A stretch of DNA of 64,000 bases, taken from NCBI RefSeq assembly GCF_000190435.1, contig NC_015152.1, positions 1,618,458 to 1,682,457 of the forward strand. Direction: 5' to 3'. A model generated the notes under the pieces. That model saw nothing but the letters and a program-made list of their open reading frames with translations, was not told the DNA's origin and did no database searches. This DNA is from Sphaerochaeta globosa str. Buddy (GTDB lineage Bacteria > Spirochaetota > Spirochaetia > Sphaerochaetales > Sphaerochaetaceae). The position numbers were made by a program, and so were the translations under genes. Positions within the stretch are counted from its first letter, which is position 1; each line of letters opens with the position of its first letter. Below are positions 15,248 to 23,933 of the stretch, in pieces.

Positions 15248-16338
15248 CGAGACCTCCATGCGGTAAGTAGTTCGCCCAATTGTTGAGCTTGGTTTGTGAG
15301 TATTTGCATATCCACAGCTTGCAAGGTATCGAGCTGCGTATCAGCCACCCGTGCAAGCATGCTCTGATTCGATGAAGAAACCAGGAGCTCTGGTAGGACG
15401 CAAGAGAATCGGTCCTTACCAAGCTGCATCTCTTGCACCCCTCTCTTTCGCAAGAGCGGAGCAAGCGTTGAACTAAAATCTTGGAACGCAAGCGTTGATT
15501 GTTTGCATCCCAAGCCCGTCAATCTGACGACTTCTGTAATGGGAAAGGTGTTGAAGTGCTGGAACGTCGTATACCCGATTCCTTGGTCGTATGCTTGGCC
15601 GTTGGTAAGCAGAAAAGCAATCGAGGAGTCAATTTTTTGCTGCATAAGAGAGAGGAGCGTTGCCACAGAACTTGCATGATGCAAGGCTCCCTGCGTGCCA
15701 TACTTGCAGTCCATCTGTGCTGTCACCATTAAGGTGGGGTTACAAGAGGGAACAGTGATGAGCAACTGCCTGCTTTCTTTTTGCTTTACATCGCAAAATA
15801 GCTGAAGCGGAACAGAAAGCCTGTCCTCCTTTGCTTGCAGAAGCGATTCAATGAGCGAGGATGGCGCATAACAGCTGGGGATGGAAAAAGAGGCACTTGT
15901 AATGAGGGGGAAAGGAGAGAGGCCGGTCGAATCATGCATACCGGTCAGGCATATGATGGCTTTGGCCTTGGTGTGAGAAAGCAAGCCAAGCAGCTCAGAA
16001 TCCCGCATCGGTTCCTTAGCCAACGAGCCGTGTACAACCAGAATGGAAGCAGATGCATCAAGCCCTGTCAGCGTTGCCTTTTGAGAGGCAAAAACCAATG
16101 GAGCAGAAACCTGGCAGGGTGGAGAAAAAGGTGAAGGCAGAACAGTACAACTCTCTTCCGATAGCCTAAGAAATGAGAGAGATCCACTCCAGATAGGGGA
16201 GGGAAAATTCTGGCTTTGCACCTCATAGCCTAAAGAGGACGCAAAATTTTCACAAAGAGAGAGGAGCTGGTCGTTCTCTTTCGATCCGACACTTCGCTTG
16301 ATGGCTACGGTTGCAAGCAGGTTCTCGATGGACTGCAT
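15244..16338 (-). CDS. Degenerate M28-like peptidase homologue (probably non-catalytic)
   Basis: 364 residues without a signal peptide. The order of elements resembles M28/PA-domain aminopeptidases, but the metal sites are gone. Where the family has HxD and GAxDNxSGxA, this protein has QMD (208-210) and GALHHASSVA (217-226); the usual Glu-Glu pair appears as Gln-Ala (248-249). It is therefore unlikely to be an active zinc peptidase. AGGAGG precedes the ATG and the gene overlaps the dioxygenase gene by 4 bases. The assignment rests on pattern, not a search. Confidence 0.5.
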   Translation of the reverse strand: MQSIENLLATVAIKRSVGSKENDQLLSLCENFASSLGYEVQSQNFPSPIWSGSLSFLRLSEESCTVLPSPFSPPCQVSAPLVFASQKATLTGLDASASILVVHGSLAKEPMRDSELLGLLSHTKAKAIICLTGMHDSTGLSPFPLITSASFSIPSCYAPSSLIESLLQAKEDRLSVPLQLFCDVKQKESRQLLITVPSCNPTLMVTAQMDCKYGTQGALHHASSVATLLSLMQQKIDSSIAFLLTNGQAYDQGIGYTTFQHFNTFPITEVVRLTGLGCKQSTLAFQDFSSTLAPLLRKRGVQEMQLGKDRFSCVLPELLVSSSNQSMLARVADTQLDTLQAVDMQILTNQAQQLGELLTAWRSR

Positions 16339-16380
16339 CCCTGCCTCCTCTTTTCGTCTTTTACCCTATCACACAAATAC

Positions 16381-17229
16381 TCATTCGTACACACCTCCAA
16401 GGTAGGCTATGAGCTTTTCGATGGTCATCGGAGCACTTCCCTCGTAGTGATTATTCACATTGATGTACACCACCCTGCCCTCTTTGGCAAGCGCAACAAT
16501 TTTGGGTGCGATACTTGCCAATTCATCATCCTTGTTCTTGACAATACGGTTCCAGATTCCCCCGGTTTCCTGTTCAATTCCAGAACGGTCATCACCATGA
16601 AGTCGGATGCACAGCGTATCCCCTTTTGATTGTTCAAACAGCTGCAAGGTTGTAAGCGGGTTCTCCATCCAATATCCGGATAAAAGCACAGGAGCAATCT
16701 TCTGCGTGTGAAGAAATTCAAACCACGATGAATCGATCCAGTTGGGATTGCGTATCTCTACGGCATACGCAAGGGAATCAGGGAGCATGCCTAGGAATGT
16801 CTGTAGCTTCTGCTCGAACACCTTTCGCTCATGGATGGCTTTTTGATTGAGGTAAGCAAACTGGAACATGAAGAGCCCCACTTTCGAAACCAAGGGGCCC
16901 AAGCGTTCAAGAAAGCGATAAAATACCTCTGCATCCAAAAACCATGGGTTCATCGCTTCTGTTGATCCATAGGCGAACGGCAATGTCAGTGCGTTGGGGC
17001 ATTTGATGGTGAAACGAAATTGTTCTGGGGTAGCTTGGTCATAGCTAAGAACAGTTGCCGGGTCAGGCAAGCCGTAACTTTGCTTTCCCAGAGACCAGAA
17101 CCATTGGTCGACTTCAACAGAACGGTAGTGTTTTGCATACTGGGCAAGCAGGTCTTCGTTGCTGAACGAATCATAGACCATGCCTTCCCAACTGGTATAT
17201 TTCCATGAACAGGTACCAATATAGATCAT
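16381..17229 (-). CDS. DUF72 (YecE-like) protein
   Basis: 282 residues. IYIGTCSWKYTSWEGMVYD at the N-terminus, YAVEIRNPNW in the middle and LCIRLHGDD later are DUF72 hallmarks (TIM-barrel fold, function unknown). A second DUF72 gene sits at 35127 beside DNA-damage genes; the two are divergent in sequence. TACAGT lies five bases before the start codon and there is no Shine-Dalgarno. Confidence 0.85.
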   Translation of the reverse strand: MIYIGTCSWKYTSWEGMVYDSFSNEDLLAQYAKHYRSVEVDQWFWSLGKQSYGLPDPATVLSYDQATPEQFRFTIKCPNALTLPFAYGSTEAMNPWFLDAEVFYRFLERLGPLVSKVGLFMFQFAYLNQKAIHERKVFEQKLQTFLGMLPDSLAYAVEIRNPNWIDSSWFEFLHTQKIAPVLLSGYWMENPLTTLQLFEQSKGDTLCIRLHGDDRSGIEQETGGIWNRIVKNKDDELASIAPKIVALAKEGRVVYINVNNHYEGSAPMTIEKLIAYLGGVYE

Positions 17230-17234
17230 ACGCT

Positions 17235-17240
17235 ACTGTA
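17235..17240 (-). promoter_or_regulatory. -10 box five bases before the DUF72 start
   Basis: TACAGT on the minus strand, then five bases, then ATG 17229. Possible leaderless start. Confidence 0.35.
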
Positions 17241-17256
17241 GCAAGAGTTGCCTGTA

Positions 17257-17290
17257 TAAAACAAGGTCGGCCCCAAAAGGTCCGACCTTG
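17257..17290 (-). terminator. Terminator of the maltodextrin operon
   Basis: Nine-base stem CAAGGTCGG / CCGACCTTG around an 11-base loop. On the minus strand it is followed by TTTTATA. It lies 40 bases after the malQ stop. Confidence 0.8.
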
Positions 17291-17329
17291 AAAAGGAAGG
17301 AACATGATCATCACCCTGGGGCGATGGTA

Positions 17330-18868
17330 TCAAGCATCTTCTGCCAGCTTGCCGGTCCTGGCCGAGAGCATGACCAAATGTGCAAGCTTTTGTGCTACCT
17401 CTTGGGTACACTCCTCCTGGAGGACTCTCCAACTCCAGTTCCGATCGTTGCAAGACGAGGGATAATTGAATCGTGCCTGAGCATCTTTTTCGAGCAGGTC
17501 CTGCATCGGGATGATTGCAGTACGAGCATGACTAAGCATAAGTTGACGTATCATCGACCAGACCACCTCATCCTTTGAGCAATTCAAGTAGGAAAGCACC
17601 ATGTGCTTTGTCTGTTCATCGAGGGAGGAAAACCACCCCAAAGTCGTGTTGTTGTCATGGGTTCCCGTATACGCTACGAAGTTCTCAGCCCAGTTATGCA
17701 CTAAGAAATCATCATAGTAATTGGGTTTTCCCGCTCTATCCATCCCGAATCCAAACTGAAAAATCTTCATGCCCGCAAAGCCGTTTGTATCACGCAAGGC
17801 TTCTACGGATGGCGTCATCAAGCCCAAATCTTCTGCAATAATGGGTACTTCCCCAAAATGATCGTGCACTGCTCTAAAGAAATCCTTGCCTCCCGCCTCA
17901 ACCCATTTTCCCCGTTCGGCAGTTGTATCTCCTGCAGGAATTTCATAATAGGCATCAAAACCCCTGAAATGGTCGATCCTCAAAATGTCGGTCATGGCAA
18001 AAAGACGCTGTAGGCGCTTGATCCACCATGCATAGCCATCCTGTTTCAGTACGTTCCAATCATACACGGGATTTCCCCACAGCTGTCCCGTTGCAGAGAA
18101 AATATCCGGGGGAACACCGCTGACTGCACTGAATCGTCCTTTTGCATCAGTTTTGAACAAGTGTAGATTACTCCAGGTATCAGAACTGTCCGCAGCAACA
18201 AAAATGGGAGCATCCCCAACCAACTTGAGGTTTTTTGCATTGACGTAGTGCTTGAAAGCATTGAATTGCATCTCAAAGAAGAATTGGAGCACTTTCCAGA
18301 CTGCTATTTCCTCACCATGCTCCGCTTTGAAGGCACCAAGGGCTTTTTCATTCCGTTTAGCCAAATCCTCAGGCCAGTGGCTGAACCACCTGGCATCACC
18401 AAATTTCTCATATATGACCATGAATGCGGCATACTCTTCCAGCCAAAATTCCTGCTGTTTGCAGAACGTTTCAAACGCTTCCTTCTGGTGTTGTTTGACG
18501 AAAAGAAAGGTTTTCGCTGCTTTTTTAAGAAGAGGAAGTTTCCAAGTTTGGACTGTATCAAAATCGACATGATCACGTGAAAAGACAGGATGCTGCTCCA
18601 AATCCTTGCTGCTGAGCAACCCTTCATAGACGAGTTGCTCTACGCTGATAAGCAGTTCATTACCCGCAAAGGTCGATCTGGGGGCATAGGGAGAATTGCC
18701 AAACCCTGTTGGGCCGAGGGGCAATACCTGCCAGAGGCCCACACCGGTAGAAGCTATCCAGTCAGCCATGCGATAGGCTTGTTTTCCCAGATCCCCGATA
18801 CCATAGTCCGAGCTCAGGCTGGTGAGGTGCAAAAGTATTCCTGCAGTGCGAATATGCTTGCTGTTCAT
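17330..18868 (-). CDS. malQ: 4-alpha-glucanotransferase (amylomaltase)
   Basis: 512 residues, GH77 family. Catalytic regions are visible: LRIDHFRGFDAYYEIP with the nucleophile Asp, IIAEDLG with the acid/base Glu, and TGTHDNNTTLGW. It disproportionates maltodextrins in the cytoplasm. It starts 7 bases after the second permease gene of a sugar ABC transporter, which points to maltose/maltodextrin as the transported sugar. Confidence 0.95.
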   Translation of the reverse strand: MNSKHIRTAGILLHLTSLSSDYGIGDLGKQAYRMADWIASTGVGLWQVLPLGPTGFGNSPYAPRSTFAGNELLISVEQLVYEGLLSSKDLEQHPVFSRDHVDFDTVQTWKLPLLKKAAKTFLFVKQHQKEAFETFCKQQEFWLEEYAAFMVIYEKFGDARWFSHWPEDLAKRNEKALGAFKAEHGEEIAVWKVLQFFFEMQFNAFKHYVNAKNLKLVGDAPIFVAADSSDTWSNLHLFKTDAKGRFSAVSGVPPDIFSATGQLWGNPVYDWNVLKQDGYAWWIKRLQRLFAMTDILRIDHFRGFDAYYEIPAGDTTAERGKWVEAGGKDFFRAVHDHFGEVPIIAEDLGLMTPSVEALRDTNGFAGMKIFQFGFGMDRAGKPNYYDDFLVHNWAENFVAYTGTHDNNTTLGWFSSLDEQTKHMVLSYLNCSKDEVVWSMIRQLMLSHARTAIIPMQDLLEKDAQARFNYPSSCNDRNWSWRVLQEECTQEVAQKLAHLVMLSARTGKLAEDA

Positions 18869-18875
18869 ACGTGCA

Positions 18876-19718
18876 TCAACCCTTTACTGCGCCGGCAACT
18901 ACACCACGGATAATGTATTTCTGAGCCGACAGATAAAAGACAATAATGGGAATCATTGCCAAAACAAGCATGGCCATCATGGCTCCCATATCAACGGCTC
19001 CATATCCACCTCTGAGGTACTGGATGGCAACAGGAATGGTCTTGTATTCGGTTCCAATCGTCAGATAGGGTAAAAGGTAGTCATTCCATACCCACATGGT
19101 ATTCAGAATGGCCACGGTAATTGCGGTGGGCTTGAGGATGGGAAACACAATAAGAAAGAACGTTTTCACCGGTCCGGCACCATCGATCATGGCAGCTTCT
19201 TCCAAACTGAGAGGAATGCTCTTGATAAACCCGCTGAACATAAAGGTTCCAAGTCCTGCACCAAAGCCTATGTACAAAACCAGTATACCGATGGGATTGT
19301 CCAGATGCAGCATATTGGCCGTTTTACTCATCGTAAACATAACCATCTGGAACGGTACTATCATGGAGAATACCAGCAGGTAGTATACAAAGCTTGTGAA
19401 CTTTGTTTTTACCCGCGTAAGGTACCAAGCAAGCATGCTGGTCACCAATGAAATACCGATTACCGAGAATACTGTGATGAATAAGGAATACCCGAAAGCG
19501 TTGAAGAATTTGATTTTCTGCGACCCGCTGAGGTAGTTTTCACTTCCACTGAACGTGTCTGATCTCGGAAAGGAAAACGGTTCATTCGAGATGAACAGTT
19601 TTGACTTGAAGGAATTCATGAAAACGATAAGTATGGGGGAGAGAAAGAACATAGCAAGCAAGGCAAGAATGATGGTCAAAATCAGGGTATTGCGTTTCTC
19701 ATTATTCTTTGGGCTCAT
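18876..19718 (-). CDS. Sugar ABC transporter permease, MalG type
   Basis: 280 residues with about six membrane segments and the EAA loop EEAAMIDGAGPVKTFFLIVFP that docks to the ATPase. It forms the membrane channel with the MalF-type permease. The start codon overlaps the previous gene by 4 bases. No ATPase gene is in the operon, so a shared MsmK/MalK-type ATPase elsewhere is expected. Confidence 0.9.
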   Translation of the reverse strand: MSPKNNEKRNTLILTIILALLAMFFLSPILIVFMNSFKSKLFISNEPFSFPRSDTFSGSENYLSGSQKIKFFNAFGYSLFITVFSVIGISLVTSMLAWYLTRVKTKFTSFVYYLLVFSMIVPFQMVMFTMSKTANMLHLDNPIGILVLYIGFGAGLGTFMFSGFIKSIPLSLEEAAMIDGAGPVKTFFLIVFPILKPTAITVAILNTMWVWNDYLLPYLTIGTEYKTIPVAIQYLRGGYGAVDMGAMMAMLVLAMIPIIVFYLSAQKYIIRGVVAGAVKG

Positions 19719-20557
19719 GCTTGTACCTCCTTGCTACGGGTAAGGCGTAGCTGAGTAAGCGCAATAAAGGCTACCAGCAGGGTAAAGAGAACAGCTTTAG
19801 CCTGGCCTACCCCTTCAAAGCCGCTACGACCATAGAAGGTGTTGAAAATGTTCAGAGCCAACATCTCAGTCTGTTTTCCCGGGTCCCCAGCGGTCAAGGC
19901 CAGGTTCTGGTCGAACAGCTTGAAACCGTTGGTAAGGGTGAGGAAGGAGCAAATGGTGATGGAAGGCATAATGGAAGGAAGAATGACTGATCGAAGCATA
20001 GCCACCTTCCCCGCCCCGTCAATCTGGGCTGCCTCAATCAGGTCATGCGGTATATTTTGGATTCCGGCGATATAAATAACCATCATATAGCCGATATTCT
20101 GCCAATTCATGAGAACAATCAAACCCCAGAAGCCATACTTGGGGTCGCTTACGATTGTCACTCCCCGAGGGAGTAATACGCCATTGATGATCACTTGCCA
20201 GATCCAACCAAGCACGATGCCGCCGATCAGGTTGGGCATGAAGAAAATGGTTCTGAATGCATTGGTTCCCCGTATGCCCCGTGTTAAAAGCATAGCAAGG
20301 GTGAAAGCCCCAAGGTTGATGGTAATCACCGAAACAATAGTAAACCGGGCGGTGAACCAAAGGGCGCTGGTGAAATCATTGTTGATAAAGATGCGCTTAT
20401 AATTTTCAAATCCGATGAAGGTTCCATCGGTAACGGTGGTGAACTTAAAAAATGAGAGGACTACGCCCATCACCATGGGAATCAGGAATGCGATGGCAAA
20501 ACAGATAAGTCCAGGTAGGGCAAAGAGCGCAAAATATTTCTGAATGGATTTTTGCAT
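19715..20557 (-). CDS. Sugar ABC transporter permease, MalF type
   Basis: About 280 residues with six membrane segments and the EAA loop IEAAQIDGAGKVAMLRSVILP. The length matches the short MalF/UgpA-like class (no large periplasmic loop). GGGGAG before ATG 20557 favours this start over one 15 codons upstream. Second gene of the SBP-permease-permease-malQ operon. Confidence 0.9.
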   Translation of the reverse strand: MQKSIQKYFALFALPGLICFAIAFLIPMVMGVVLSFFKFTTVTDGTFIGFENYKRIFINNDFTSALWFTARFTIVSVITINLGAFTLAMLLTRGIRGTNAFRTIFFMPNLIGGIVLGWIWQVIINGVLLPRGVTIVSDPKYGFWGLIVLMNWQNIGYMMVIYIAGIQNIPHDLIEAAQIDGAGKVAMLRSVILPSIMPSITICSFLTLTNGFKLFDQNLALTAGDPGKQTEMLALNIFNTFYGRSGFEGVGQAKAVLFTLLVAFIALTQLRLTRSKEVQA

Positions 20558-20628
20558 AGCAGACTCCCCAAGAAAATGGATAATCCGCCTAGCCTGAGGC
20601 AAGGCGGATAACCCGAGCGAATAGGTGC

Positions 20629-21972
20629 CTAGTTGGTGAGCTTGAATTCAGTCTTCCAAGCATCAACAGCTACTTTCTCAACTTCGTTCCACGTCTTTCT
20701 GCCTACGCTGTAATCAGCAAGTGCAGCACCGAACTGGTTCTTCCATTCTTCGGAGGGGATCATGGAGAAAGCCCAAGGAAGGGAGGACACACCAGGCTTG
20801 TTCATCCAACGGATGACATCCTTGGCCAGCGGATCGGTAGGAAGTTCGTTGTCCTTGAATGTATTAAACGGAGTGATGAACATCAGGTCGTTCTTAACAA
20901 ATTGCTTGCCGGTTTCACTTGCAAAGAGCCAGGTGAGGAACTGGTCTGCCATTTTCTGCTGCTCGGCACTTACGTTGCTGTTGATACAGAGGTAGTTCTC
21001 GGTTCCTACATTGAGGCCGTACTTCTCTTCACCTGCTACGCCGGTATAGATGGGCATGAACTTAATGTCGGCATCGCTGACTTTGTTGCCCTTGACACCA
21101 AGAATCTGGCCAGCACCCCAGTTGCCGTTCTGAACCATGGCAACTTGTCCCAGAGCGAACTCTGCCATGGAGTCATCCACACTCTTTCCTCCGAGCAATC
21201 CGGCTGCGGTTGCACTGTTGTTCAGGTACAGGTCCCAAATGTTCTTCATGTTTGCACTGTAGGTGAACTTGATTTCAGGGACTTTACTTCCCATTGCAAT
21301 GTTGGCGTCCCGTACTTCAAAGTACAGAGGAACGTTTGCAAGGTGGGTCTGCCATCTCCACTGGTTGCCTGCAGCAAGACTGGTTGAAGCAAACACTCCC
21401 TGGATGCCCAGAGCGGCTTTATTCTTGGTCATATCCTCGACTACTGCTTTGAGGGTTGCGAAGTTGGTGATCTCATCGGCACTCTTGATGGAAACAGCTT
21501 TGTTGGGAAGAGCGAAATACTTTCTCATAATGGCATCGTTGTAAATAATACCGTAGCCTTCCACTGCATAGGGGATAGCCAGTACTTTGGTGCCATCGCC
21601 GAGAGCCATGGACTTGTCGCTGAGGATTTTGTAGAACTCGGTGTTCTTCAGGTCCGCAGTATAATTTTTGCTATCTGCCAGTCCGATCGGGCCGTTGGTC
21701 TGGAAAATTACCGGAGGATTGCTCTTGGCAATTTCACTTTTAAGCGTCTGGGCATAGGTTCCGCTAGCTGCGGTTACCACTTTCAGCTTAATACCGGTTT
21801 CTTTTTCGAAAGCGGGAGCAATCTTGGTTTCATAGACATCGGCAATCTCTGGTTTGAAGTTCAAAAAATACACTTCCTTCGCTGCTGCAGTTTCCTGAGC
21901 ACCGGAAGCGAAGACAACCGAGCTCATTGCCAACAGGACAATCAACAGGGCGATAAACAGGTTCTTTTTCAT
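20629..21972 (-). CDS. Sugar-binding protein of the maltodextrin-type ABC transporter
   Basis: 447 residues, family 1 solute-binding protein. The signal peptide ends near FASGAQE. Typical features include AIPYAVEGYGIIYNDAIM, the segment GQVAMVQNGNWG and a C-terminal ligand-site Trp-rich region. Maltose or maltodextrin is inferred from malQ in the same operon. AGGAG precedes the ATG, and the promoter at 22041-22069 carries an operator. Confidence 0.85.
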   Translation of the reverse strand: MKKNLFIALLIVLLAMSSVVFASGAQETAAAKEVYFLNFKPEIADVYETKIAPAFEKETGIKLKVVTAASGTYAQTLKSEIAKSNPPVIFQTNGPIGLADSKNYTADLKNTEFYKILSDKSMALGDGTKVLAIPYAVEGYGIIYNDAIMRKYFALPNKAVSIKSADEITNFATLKAVVEDMTKNKAALGIQGVFASTSLAAGNQWRWQTHLANVPLYFEVRDANIAMGSKVPEIKFTYSANMKNIWDLYLNNSATAAGLLGGKSVDDSMAEFALGQVAMVQNGNWGAGQILGVKGNKVSDADIKFMPIYTGVAGEEKYGLNVGTENYLCINSNVSAEQQKMADQFLTWLFASETGKQFVKNDLMFITPFNTFKDNELPTDPLAKDVIRWMNKPGVSSLPWAFSMIPSEEWKNQFGAALADYSVGRKTWNEVEKVAVDAWKTEFKLTN

Positions 21973-22040
21973 GGATTCGTTCTCCTTGTTTGTTACCGTT
22001 CATTGGGCACATACACCCAATTTTCAATCAGTACATAGTT

Positions 22041-22069
22041 ATACTAAACCGGTTTTATAAACCGGTCAA
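22041..22069 (-). promoter_or_regulatory. Promoter of the maltodextrin operon
   Basis: On the minus strand: TTGACC (22064-22069), a 17-base spacer and TAGTAT (22041-22046). The spacer is almost filled by the palindrome described separately. The 21973-22324 gap (about 350 bases) otherwise holds the promoter of the next plus-strand gene and AT-rich DNA with nothing else recognisable. Confidence 0.75.
22048..22066. promoter_or_regulatory. Palindromic operator within the maltodextrin promoter
   Basis: ACCGGTTTTATAAACCGGT: 8-bp half-sites ACCGGTTT and AAACCGGT around a 3-base centre. It sits in the spacer and touches the -35, so a bound protein would block RNA polymerase. A LacI/MalR- or ROK-type sugar repressor is likely by context; none is encoded in this window. 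Confidence 0.7.
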
Positions 22070-22227
22070 CTAATTTTATTAATAACCTTTAGAATATATA
22101 TATCACTCATTGTATATTTTTATACCAACCTATGTTTTTTTGAAAACAAATGTGTTTTTTACCTTACAAGTCGTTTAAAACTTCCATACAGGTTGCTCCC
22201 CTGTTCAGTATCTTTTTATCAGGTTTA

Positions 22228-22256
22228 TTGCCTATCTATGAGAGAGGGTTTATACT
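22228..22256 (+). promoter_or_regulatory. Promoter of the 22325 gene
   Basis: TTGCCT (22228-22233), a 17-base spacer and TATACT (22251-22256), leaving a leader of about 60 bases before the start codon. Confidence 0.65.
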
Positions 22257-22324
22257 TGTAACAACGACGTGATTTAGTACCAACTTGCAGCGTCGCAAAA
22301 CAACTTGCTAAAAGGAGTCCAGGT

Positions 22325-22729
22325 ATGCAGTACACACTCATGTATATCCAGAAAGGGCATCGTATCACCGAAACCTATGAGGTTGAAGGTGTCACCTATT
22401 ACGCTGAATTGAATGTTTTGAACCAAGGCTTTGCCCTTGGGATGGCCGGGTATGATCCTATTGCTGTGGACATATCGCTGACCAATGAAAGAAATCCCAC
22501 TACAATCGAACACTTTTCTGCTGTATTTCCCAAAATCAAGGCTTCAGAATGTACTTGTGAAGACAGGTATCTAGTGAAAGACAAGAAAGACGCCGATTTG
22601 TATCGCTTCACTTCCAAAGGTGAGCAAGCAATTGAGCAAGCGATATTGCAGTACCTCAATGAAGTATTACTGTATCAGACAATTAATCGAAAGCCTAATC
22701 GGTATGTCGCTCACATTAATCAGGTGTAG
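22325..22729 (+). CDS. Unknown 134-residue protein
   Basis: I do not recognise this protein. It has no signal peptide or membrane segment and a mixed alpha/beta composition; the middle (ASECTCEDRYLVKDKKDADLYRF) is charged. AAGGAG lies before the ATG and a clear promoter lies upstream, so it is a real gene. It stands alone, overlapping the end of the convergent GGDEF gene by 10 bases. Confidence 0.6.
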   Translation: MQYTLMYIQKGHRITETYEVEGVTYYAELNVLNQGFALGMAGYDPIAVDISLTNERNPTTIEHFSAVFPKIKASECTCEDRYLVKDKKDADLYRFTSKGEQAIEQAILQYLNEVLLYQTINRKPNRYVAHINQV

Positions 22730-23682
22730 ACAACCCTGTTCCGTCCCTGCAACTTAGCCGTATAGAGATTTTGGTCAATAGTACTGATCAAGGCTTGTAC
22801 ACTCTGGTGTTGATTACACTTGGCAACACCAAAACTTGCAGTTATGGTGATACCCTTGGCAAATTGATATGCGGCGATCACTTCTCGAAGATTTTGGGCA
22901 ACCGCATACCCTTCACGATGGGTGAGGATGAGAAACTCCTCGCCTCCCCATCGACCTACCACTTCATCTGGTAAAACCAACGACTGCGCTAAGTCAGCCA
23001 GCTCTTTGAGTACCTGGTCACCTTTTTGATGTCCATAGGTGTCATTGATTGTCTTGAAGTGGTCGAGGTCGAAGAGTATCGCAGAGGTAAACGAGTCTTT
23101 ATTGAGCAGATACCTATCGAGTTTCCTGCGGTTGTAAAGGCCGGTAAGCCAATCGTGTTCACTGATGAAGGTCAATTGCTTGTTTTGTACTTCAATCAGC
23201 AAGCGTTGGTTCTCAGTTCGAAGAAACCGGTTATACGTAACTGCTGACACTGCCCATGCAATAGCACCGTTAATCAAAAAATCAGCAGCAAAGGGTATGG
23301 AAGGATCGGTTGGAATTATTCTTCCTACACTAAAGATGGATATGCAAAGTATGATTCCATAGAGTAATGCACTCTGAAGATACGACAAGAGAAATATGAC
23401 CGACCCGCAATACAGGATAGCAAGGTACACAGTTGGAATATTGAAGAAACTCGTGGAAACTGAGATCATTCTCACATACGCAATTCCCATTCCGATGCCA
23501 AGTGGGAGGATGTCCAGTAGTGAATAGACCAGACTCGTTTTGTTCTTAAGTAATACTGGGATCACCGAACTGAAGACAAAAAGAAAACCAATTACAGCAG
23601 CACTGACAAAATAGAGTGTCTGTAATTCAGAATTATTCTCTGCAATGAGCAGACCGTAGACTGCCTGCTCAATACAAAGCAC
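22720..23682 (-). CDS. Membrane GGDEF protein (diguanylate cyclase), 5' end uncertain
   Basis: At least 320 residues: several membrane segments, then a GGDEF domain with the active site GRWGGEEFL. No RxxD inhibitory site is seen before it. The first usable start in frame is GTG 23682, which has no Shine-Dalgarno and cuts into the first membrane helix. Coding-like sequence (INEEIAIRKHLRNIKATR) continues upstream in the same frame. An ATG at 23771 would join this frame if the GGGG run just after it were one base longer. It may be frameshifted, use an unusual start, or contain a sequencing error. Confidence 0.7.
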   Translation of the reverse strand: MLCIEQAVYGLLIAENNSELQTLYFVSAAVIGFLFVFSSVIPVLLKNKTSLVYSLLDILPLGIGMGIAYVRMISVSTSFFNIPTVYLAILYCGSVIFLLSYLQSALLYGIILCISIFSVGRIIPTDPSIPFAADFLINGAIAWAVSAVTYNRFLRTENQRLLIEVQNKQLTFISEHDWLTGLYNRRKLDRYLLNKDSFTSAILFDLDHFKTINDTYGHQKGDQVLKELADLAQSLVLPDEVVGRWGGEEFLILTHREGYAVAQNLREVIAAYQFAKGITITASFGVAKCNQHQSVQALISTIDQNLYTAKLQGRNRVVYT

Positions 23683-23887
23683 AAAACTTATGATTCTGGT
23701 AGCCTTGATATTTCGTAGGTGTTTCCTGATTGCTATCTCTTCGTTGATTATTGTGTAGTGTTGTACCCCATCACAGGGAAAGTGTCAGTACCAAAGAGAG
23801 GCTATATACGTAAGTTTTGTGGGTGTACCAAGGTAGAACTTCAGAGAATATGGCAAACCTACAGGTATTTACAGCAATCGCTTATAC

Positions 23888-23913
23888 TGAAAAACGGGGG
23901 CATTGCTGCCCCC
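23888..23913 (-). terminator. Terminator of the second sugar ABC operon
   Basis: On the minus strand GGGGGCA-GCAA-TGCCCCC, a perfect 7-bp stem, followed by GTTTTT. It lies about 20 bases after the binding-protein stop. Confidence 0.9.
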
Positions 23914-23933
23914 TATCACACAAGAAATGATGC

